From Azolla caroliniana (Eukaryota; Polypodiophyta), in assembly GCA_043228905.1 (NCBI GenBank), contig JBHGNT010000006.1, positions 15,562,001 through 15,626,000 of the forward strand: DNA of 64,000 bases. Reading direction: 5' to 3'. Below, piece after piece: positions 57,537 through 64,000 of the stretch (the stretch's first letter is position 1; the number at the start of each line of letters is the position of its first letter). The notes beneath the pieces are model-generated. The model saw only the letters and a list, made by a program, of their open reading frames with translations, made no database searches and was not told where the DNA came from. The translations under genes and the position numbers were made by a program.

Positions 57537-57689
57537 AGTTATTCGTTTGACTCCTCTTCTAATTGGCTTAGGACTTCAAACTTATTGGAAACGGGTGGAT
57601 TATTCATAATATTAGATTCACTGATTGTTTCTAAAATGTCCTGGCCTACAGGAGCAATGAATGGCTATATGTCCTGGACCTCCGCAATA

Positions 57690-58658
57690 TAAGCACAGAC
57701 GGTTTGTTCGGCGTCATTGCTTCTCTTCGTCCAACAAGGATCCTCGTCGTTGAGTGATATCGATCTCCATGGGTCTAGAACTATCCATTGGGATTGGACT
57801 ACGTGTTTGCCTTGGAGTAGGAGCAGTGCTATATGTTTGCCTTCAAAATGATTGTGCCTTTACTGATGCATAAGTAGGTGTGAATCTTGATCTTGTTATT
57901 TGTTGTTGTCGCTCACATTGACGCTCAAAAAGGAAATTATCACACTGTATTGCTCGACTAATAGCTTCTGTAAGTGACCTTGGATCCTCGTGGAGGGTAA
58001 GAAGTAAGTCTTTGACATCATTACGAAGGCCTGAACGAAATTGATCCATTACGGATTGTTCATCCCAAGGAATATCGCTTGCGATGAGACGGAAATTGGT
58101 TGCATATGTCGAAGTTGGCTGATCACCTTTACGTAGTGTACAAATCTTGTTGATGGTTGTTGTCGCCCCTTCGGTATCTTTGAAACAAGCGTTAAATTCT
58201 TTGATAAATTCCTCAAAATTATTCAGTAGAGGAGAATTTGTCTCTAGCAATGGAGCAAATCACGACAACGCTATGCCAGTCAATAAGGTGCCCACTAACC
58301 CGACTCATGATGCATCTATCAAATAACGTGTGGGATGCATTTGAATCACAAACCGTATTTTATTCAAGAAACCTCAGAAATGTGCCCTCGAACAGTCAAA
58401 TTTAGCTCGGAGGCTTATTTTGGGCTCCTTGATAAGTCCTTGATCTTCGACCCTTTGTTGTTGTAACACTACGATTGTCGACTCTAATTGTTGAACCCGT
58501 CGCGTGAACTCCTCTTGTTGCTGCTGCTTCTCTATAGTAACCTTTTGTAGATCCCCAAGTATACGTTGATTCTCTACTTCAAGAGATGCGAACTTGGATT
58601 TAAGATTCTCCATTTCTACAACAAGGGTGAGATATTCTTCTGAGTTAATGGCGGCCAT
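57690..58658 (-). pseudogene. chromovirus 2 gag
   Basis: ATG at 58658. Coiled coil (EMENLKSKFASLEVENQRIL) is followed by a degenerate middle. A gag domain lies at 57843-58250 (FIKEFNACFKDTEGATTTIN, TYATNFRLIASDIPWDEQSV), and an intact CCHC knuckle CLYCGGPGHIAIHC near 57690. Homologous to 33141-34150. Confidence 0.82.
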
Positions 58659-58715
58659 GGTTTCATGATGGTTATAGAGGAGGATGAGAGAGTGAGAGAG
58701 AGAGAGAGAGAGAGG

Positions 58716-58730
58716 GAATTCGAATCAAAC
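58716..58730 (-). other. self-priming site of chromovirus 2
   Basis: On the minus strand GTTTGATTCGAATTC follows the LTR. TTGATTCGA (plus 58720-58728) is complementary at 8 of 9 positions to TCAAATCAA at the predicted transcript start (53682-53690). No TGG-initial site is present. Confidence 0.6.
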
Positions 58731-58806
58731 TGTCAGAACCAAGAATAAAAGATAGAATGATGGAAGAAGGATATAAGGGAATACGAGAAGAAAGGAACAA
58801 AATGCT
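58731..58806 (-). repeat. chromovirus 2 5' LTR, truncated by LINE insertion
   Basis: It matches the start of the LTR at 53508 (TGTCAGAACCAAGAATAAAA) for about 75 bp up to AATGCT, where the LINE tail begins. Confidence 0.88.
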
Positions 58807-60530
58807 TTATTTTATTTTATTTTATTTTAGTAACAGTTTTATTACTAGTGGGAAACCTCAAAGTTTAGGTGAAAACCCACAAAGAATAAAGAAAAATATA
58901 CAAGTGTCGATTAGACACTAAAGAGCTTAAAAGCACTCAAAGCAAAGGTTGTAAATTTGGAGTGTGATGTCTCTAAGTTGCATACAATCAAATAGAGATT
59001 GCCTGAGGGATTGCTTAAAGAAGCTAACTTCATGCAGTTGGTTTCGATCAAAGACCTTATTATTGCGGGCTGTCCAAATGGTCCAAAGTGCCCAAAATCG
59101 TGTCCATTGGAGAAAATAGGCATTGTCGGATAGGGCGCATGGAATTTGTCCAAATATCCAAAAGTGTTTACCAAACCTTCAGCCAGGAAATATGTAATAA
59201 AGATGCACATAGTCTTTGTACAGATGTTGTAGTGAATGAACAAGTCCATAATAAGTGTGGGACTGTTTCCAATCGTCCACCACATCTTGCACAATGCGGC
59301 GAGGCTATCGATCGCTTTTGAAGATTCGACCTAGTCGGGAGCACACCCAATAAGCATCTCCATAGGAATACTCGTTGCTTAAGTGGAAGACCAGAGCTCC
59401 ATAAGCTTGCAAGCCTGTTATTCCACCAGGATTGCGTTTTGTGTAGGTTCCATAATGCATTTGCATGTTCATGAAACCATGAGTAAGGTTGCAACAACAT
59501 ATACACTGAATGTGTTGTAATGTTATGCATTGGAATAACAATGTTCCCTTTTTGTAACATCCAATCCAGAATCCTGTCATCTCCATTGAGAGGTGGCACA
59601 GGTACTAAGGAAAGCACCAACTGAGTGACTTGATTCCATATAACACGATGATGTGGCCCAAGATTATAACGACATGTCATGTCATTGAAGTGCAATAAGT
59701 GACCTTGTCATTTACCATATTTGCAATTGATTTCAGTCCCTTCTTTCCTAAAAAATAAGCTTTCCTAGGCTCTTTTTCAACTTATGACTATGGGAATATA
59801 GCACTCTAGTGTAAGCTTTCGAGGCGTAAAGAGTTCCCTGATTCGGAATTCCTACCTCTCCATTTTATGTGGTGCAATACGTCCTTTCGGAATTCCTACC
59901 TCTCCATTTTATGTGGTGCAATACGTCTTTCCAATGCTTTAGAAGCCTTGAGCTAAATGGACAACTTTTGATGTGCCCGTCAAGCTTTCCAAACACTATA
60001 TCCCAATGATTAGTTTCCCATGAGCCAAATGACTTAGTTTTCAAATGATCAAACATATCAGATTGCATTCTTGCCCAAGGCAATGTTTTTTCAACAAATT
60101 TCGGCAATAAAGTAGCTTTTCTAGCCAACATATGCAAATGCAAATTAAGAAAATTTAGTGGGCCTCCACTCAATCGTGGAGTGCCTATCTTCTCTAATGA
60201 TAAAAGTTGTATACCTCTATGTGACTCCTTAGAGCACCAAAAGCTGCTTATGATTTCTGAGTTAATCTTTTGTGTCATGTGTTTCAGCCAATCAATCATA
60301 ATTAAGTAATATTGCATATAAGCCATGAATATTGATTGCACTATCCTCAATCTGACATGGAGTGGCCATGTTGCAATCTTCCAATAGCATAGCTTTTGTC
60401 TCACTTTTTGCAAAAACCATTCAACCTTTCTTTTCCTTGTTGCATTCCATCCCAATGGATAGCCAAGATGTCTAATCATTTCATTTGGGCTAACAACCTG
60501 AGATGGCCACAAAAGTTGATGCCAACTATA
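58807..60530 (-). pseudogene. L1-like LINE, 3' half
   Basis: Its 3' end is a (TAAAA)n tail on the minus strand (58807-58830). ORF2 C-terminus: VRQKLCYWKIATWPLHVRLR and FWCSKESHRGIQLLSLEKIG (59865-60530), then a zf-RVT domain (59168-59695) with PLKQRVFLWRCLLGVLPTRS and CARCGGRLETVPHLLWTC. RT core continues at 63525-64000 after the inserted LTR element. A stop and shifts separate the parts. Confidence 0.82.
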
Positions 60531-61031
60531 TGTTACCCCGTACGAGATGTACGGAGAGTCAAGTGTGATGAGCGAGGGTCGAATGTTATCATGATGTGGT
60601 TGTGTATGTGTAGGGGGCATAAATATAATTGTGAGTCTATACATATGTGAACACATGCACACGTGTGTGCATGTGGATGGATACAAGGAGGTGTGAGTGA
60701 GTGTCCAGTATGAATGCTCGAGGGGGCTTACACCCCTATGTATCTACCCCCTCTTGTACTATTTAACCCCTTATGGGGAATGAATGAAATATGAATAACC
60801 ATTTTCTCTCTCTCTCTTTGTCATCTCTCTCTCTCTCTCCCCCTTAACGTTGAACCCCCTTGGGAGGGGGGTGGAGCCATTCTAGGCACCACCCCCCACC
60901 CCGCAATGCTTCTCTATATGATCTCTCTCACCATCATACTCTCCATCACCATGTCTATCTTCATTACCAATCATCATAGTTATCATTCATCATCATCATC
61001 GTCCTTAACCCTAACCCTAAAACCTACAACA
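60531..61031 (-). repeat. element E 3' LTR
   Basis: 501 bp, TGTTACCCCG to CCTACAACA. Near the end (61008-61025) it has CCTAACCCTAA, a telomere-like repeat. Confidence 0.9.
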
Positions 61032-62999
61032 CTTTTTGGCGACCACTAAGGTGACCCCCCTTTGGAGACGGAGTCCAAGAATGATACGCGGCGATGCAAG
61101 AAAAGCAACAAATGATGGCGATGATGTGTAGGAACTATACAAGTGAGTGAGAAATTGAAGATTGACAATGTATTCGTCACAAAACAAGGAACTGATGAAT
61201 CGACAAAGAAGTGTTAAGCATCCCTCATCCATGTTTAGCCATAAGCAGAGACAAATATATCCTTTGATGTGTGTTAAAGTAGAGACAAATTTATCCACAG
61301 TTTACAAGTTAAAGCACAAATGTGTCTCCTCATTATCACCATTTCAATCATCATCATCATATCCACCTAGATCATTCTTAACGAAGAGGGAGAAGATGAT
61401 GATCATGATGAAGGTGAATATGAACATGAAATGATGTGTGGTTCGTGCAATTATGCTTCGTTGACAAAGACAGGGAAGGACGGAGAAATAAACGCACAAC
61501 CAAATAGAGACGATTGAAGGGCCCGAAAGAAAGTCATGGCCGTACGGCCAGAAGGACCGAACAAAGCCAAAGACAAAAATGGTTAGACACAGCCGAACCG
61601 TGGCCAAAACGGAGGCCAGAAGAACGCTCGGATAATGACGACTGAACAGAGCGGCCATGCGACTGGAGGCCGGCCAGACAGGGTTGGCGACGACGAGAAA
61701 GGCGTCAAGAATGGTCACCACCAACCGACAGCAGCCGGAGCGGAGCGGCCGGAGAGCAGTCGGAATGGCCGGATAACGACTGAAGAGTGGCCAGAATGGC
61801 CGAACAACGGCTGAAGAGCAGCAAGGCAACAGTCGGAACGGTCGGAATAGCCGGACAGTGGCTGTAGCAACCGGAGCGGCCGGAGGGTCAGACAAGGGTC
61901 GGATGAAGCTGCATCGGTCGCCAAACAAACGATGGCGGCCGGAACGATGATGGAGTTAGCGTACAACCGACCAGAGACACGCTGGACAAAGACGGCCATA
62001 ACAGAGACATTGATGCCGAAAAGCGATGGACCTCGGCCAAAACCGACGGCCGAATAGGGCCGACAAGGTCGGTGACAGAGACATCTGGAGATGGACCGGA
62101 CAAACATGGCCAGACGGGCTAGACAGCGGAAAGAGCGGCCAAAAGGGCCGGAAATCGGTCGAAACGGCGGGAGATGGAGACGGACGAGCGGCCAAAGAGT
62201 GGTTGAGGAGCGGCTGAAGCGGCCGTAATAACCGAACAGTGGCCGGAGTGGCCAAACGGGTTGGACAGATGACCAACCACGACAACCAAACAAAGACAAC
62301 GCAAAGAAGAAAGAGGCAGACATACAGAAAATAAGAAGAAGAGAGAAGAGAAATGCAAGGAAGAAGAAGAACAGAGAAGGAAGAAAAAGAAGATGTCATG
62401 GAAGAAGAGAAAGGCATGAATAGACAGACACGAAGTGGAAGAAACAGAGATAGAAGAAGAAAGAGAGAGGAGGAAAAGAAAGACAGGAAGAGGAGAAGAA
62501 GCAACGGTTAACACCAAGAAGGAGGAAGAAGATGCAGACAAGACGCAGGAGAAAACGTAAGAAGACAAACAATAATAAAAAAAAATGAGAGGGAAAAAGA
62601 GAAGAGAGGGGCATGCGAAGAAATTTTAAAATGTTGAGGGTAACAGCCTAAAATTTAAGAAATTAGGGGGTACTAAATGAAATTTTCAAAACTCGAGGGT
62701 ACATATCAAATTTAAAAAAAAAAAAACGACACCACCAAAATTTTGAAAATACCCAAGACTACTCACACACACTCAAAACAAAGGAAGAACATACATATAC
62801 ATGACATGATTTTGGACCCATGACGAAGTTCGTAAGCCGACAGAACGAGAATGTTCGTGTCGCGGAAAGATTTGCTGACTGACAAAGATGTTCGAGTCAA
62901 GCACTCCGATCGAGGGAGTCAATCGTTGAAAGGACCGATGGAAGTTCCGGTCGAAGAAATATCATCATCAAGGCATGTGGGATCAACGTGCAAGGCACT

Positions 63000-63016
63000 T
63001 TCCCACGGGCGTGCCA
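63000..63016 (-). other. element E primer-site-like motif
   Basis: Minus-strand TGGCACGCCCGTGGGAA, five bases from the LTR. Shared with the Tat-like element (TGGCACGCCCG) and the truncated copy at 50726. Confidence 0.65.
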
Positions 63017-63021
63017 TATTG

Positions 63022-63524
63022 TGTTACCCCGTACGAGATGTACGGAGAGTCAAGTGTGATGAGCGAGGGTCGAATGTTATCATGATGTGGTTGTGTATGT
63101 GTAGGGGGCATAAATATAATTGTGAGTCTATACATATGTGAACACATGCACACGTGTGTGCATGTGGATGGATACAAGGAGGTGTGAGTGAGTGTCCAGT
63201 ATGAATGCTCGAGGGGGCTTACACCCCTATGTATCTACCCCCTCTTGTACTATTTAACCCCTTATGGGGAATGAATGAAATATGAATAACCATTTTCTCT
63301 CTCTCTCTCTTTGTCATCTCTCTCTCTCTCTCCCCCTTAACGTTGAACCCCCTTGGGAGGGGGGTGGAGCCATTCTAGGCACCACCCCCCACCCCGCAAT
63401 GCTTCTCTATATGATCTCTCTCACCATCATACTCTCCATCACCATGTCTATCTTCATTACCAATCATCATAGTTATCATTCATCATCATCATCGTCCTTA
63501 ACCCTAACCCTAAAACCTACAACA
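63022..63524 (-). repeat. element E 5' LTR
   Basis: 503 bp, near-identical to 60531-61031. It ends ACCCTAAAACCTACAACA and is followed by the target duplication CTATA. Confidence 0.9.
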
Positions 63525-64000
63525 CTATATGGCATCAAGGGTAGAAGTTTGGACTTGTTGAAGTTAACATGCAATCCAGTAGCCAATCCATACAATTTGA
63601 GGGCATCCATAATCACCCTCATATCATTTGGATTGTTTTGTGATAGGAATGATGTATCATTTGTATATTCTTGAGCCACGAAATCATGTCCATCTTTCAT
63701 TTGCAAACCATGAAGTTGAGCAATTGATACTAGATGATCCATGTACAATAATAGTGGATGAGTTGTGATTGCATACAACAATGCACTTACAGGACAACCT
63801 TGTCATACTAATTTGGCTAAGCTCCATGAATTTGTCAATTCACCGTCAATAATGCATGAAGATGTGTTAGACCCATAAAGCCAATAGATTACATGAGACA
63901 TTTTCGGACCAAATCCTAGTTTGACCATTGTGGCTACCACAATCCCATTGGATGGTGTCAAAGACCTTTTCAATGTCAATTTGCATGAGCAATACATCTT
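63525..64000 (-). pseudogene. L1-like LINE reverse transcriptase core
   Basis: Minus-strand VKLGFGPKMSHVIYWLYGSN, SCIIDGELTNSWSL, then QGCPVSALLYAITTHPLL and EYTNDTSFL. In this last motif the YADD catalytic box has become YTND. ATGLHVNFNKSKLL follows. It is continuous with 58807-60530 around element E and runs off the window. Confidence 0.82.

Larger units (their letters stand above)
53508..58806 (-). mobile_element. chromodomain Ty3/gypsy element (chromovirus 2)
   Basis: 3' LTR 53508-53916, polypurine tract, then (minus order) gag, protease, RT, RNase H, integrase, chromodomain. The 5' LTR starts at 58731 and is cut at ~58806 by an L1-like LINE. It has the same domain plan as chromovirus 1 with diverged sequence, and a self-priming-type site instead of a tRNA site. 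Confidence 0.88.
60531..63524 (-). mobile_element. young non-autonomous LTR retrotransposon, 3.0 kb (element E)
   Basis: LTRs 60531-61031 and 63022-63524 look identical except for one CT repeat unit. The target duplication CTATA is perfect (60526-60530, 63525-63529). The 1990 bp internal region has no gag or pol. It holds a primer-site-like motif on the minus strand beside the right LTR, a polypyrimidine domain (about 62280-62620) and degenerate CGGCC-rich repeats (about 61540-62270). Orientation is taken from the primer motif. It inserted into the L1-like LINE. Confidence 0.88.

Noticed and set aside
61715-62568. Minus-strand open frames of 150-200 codons in element E
   Set aside because: Overlapping frames translate polypyrimidine and CGGCC-rich repeats; no gag or pol motif and no consistent frame with the copy at 50743-51621.

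Overview
This window is plant nuclear DNA made almost entirely of nested, decayed retrotransposons. The evidence is a four-exon plant-type GNAT acetyltransferase gene with GT-AG introns, plant Ty1/copia and Ty3/gypsy elements with initiator-Met-tRNA primer sites, and long CT/GA and AT microsatellites. Chromodomain gypsy elements resembling the Tcn1/Tf1-sushi type, an unusual LINE with a tetranucleotide tail, and a fungal-looking gypsy RT relic hint at a non-seed vascular plant such as a fern. That placement is inference only.

Layout. 1-4750: a minus-strand Tork-like copia element with a plus-strand copia fragment inserted in it. 5671-8028: the only intact host gene, a 297-residue GNAT acetyltransferase on the minus strand. 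8029-10711: its CT-rich upstream region, a Ty3/gypsy RT relic, a copia RNase H stub and a solo LTR. 11265-22440: a ~104 bp host tandem array split by a 10.3 kb Tat-like gypsy element (5 bp target duplication TACGT) that carries an extra coiled-coil ORF downstream of pol. 22706-41115: a four-deep nest. Copia B1 holds copia A (23315-39363), which holds a chromodomain gypsy element (28396-38249), which holds a non-L1-like LINE (28758-32860). A second copia (B2) also sits in B1. 41116-53507: gypsy gag-PR-RT, a solo chromovirus LTR (TSD GCGGG), copia fragments, a solo copia LTR (TSD CATAT), and a second copy of the coiled-coil accessory ORF. 53508-58806: a second chromodomain gypsy element on the minus strand. 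58807-64000: an L1-like LINE interrupted by a very young 3.0 kb non-autonomous LTR element (60531-63524, TSD CTATA) with almost identical LTRs.

Functional links. The Tat-like element, the accessory-ORF fragment and the young non-autonomous element share a primer-site-like motif (TGGCACGCCCG), so the short element may be mobilised by a Tat-like partner. The two chromoviruses look self-primed: the sequence just inside the 5' LTR is complementary to the predicted first bases of their own transcript, and both partners differ together between the two elements. Their LTRs also all begin with an antisense tRNA-like block carrying Pol III A and B boxes exactly 33 nt apart. These two features are the most unusual signals in the window.

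Almost all element reading frames are broken. In the Tat-like element every in-frame stop examined fits a C-to-T change in the coding strand. No CRISPR array, rRNA gene or confident functional tRNA gene is present.
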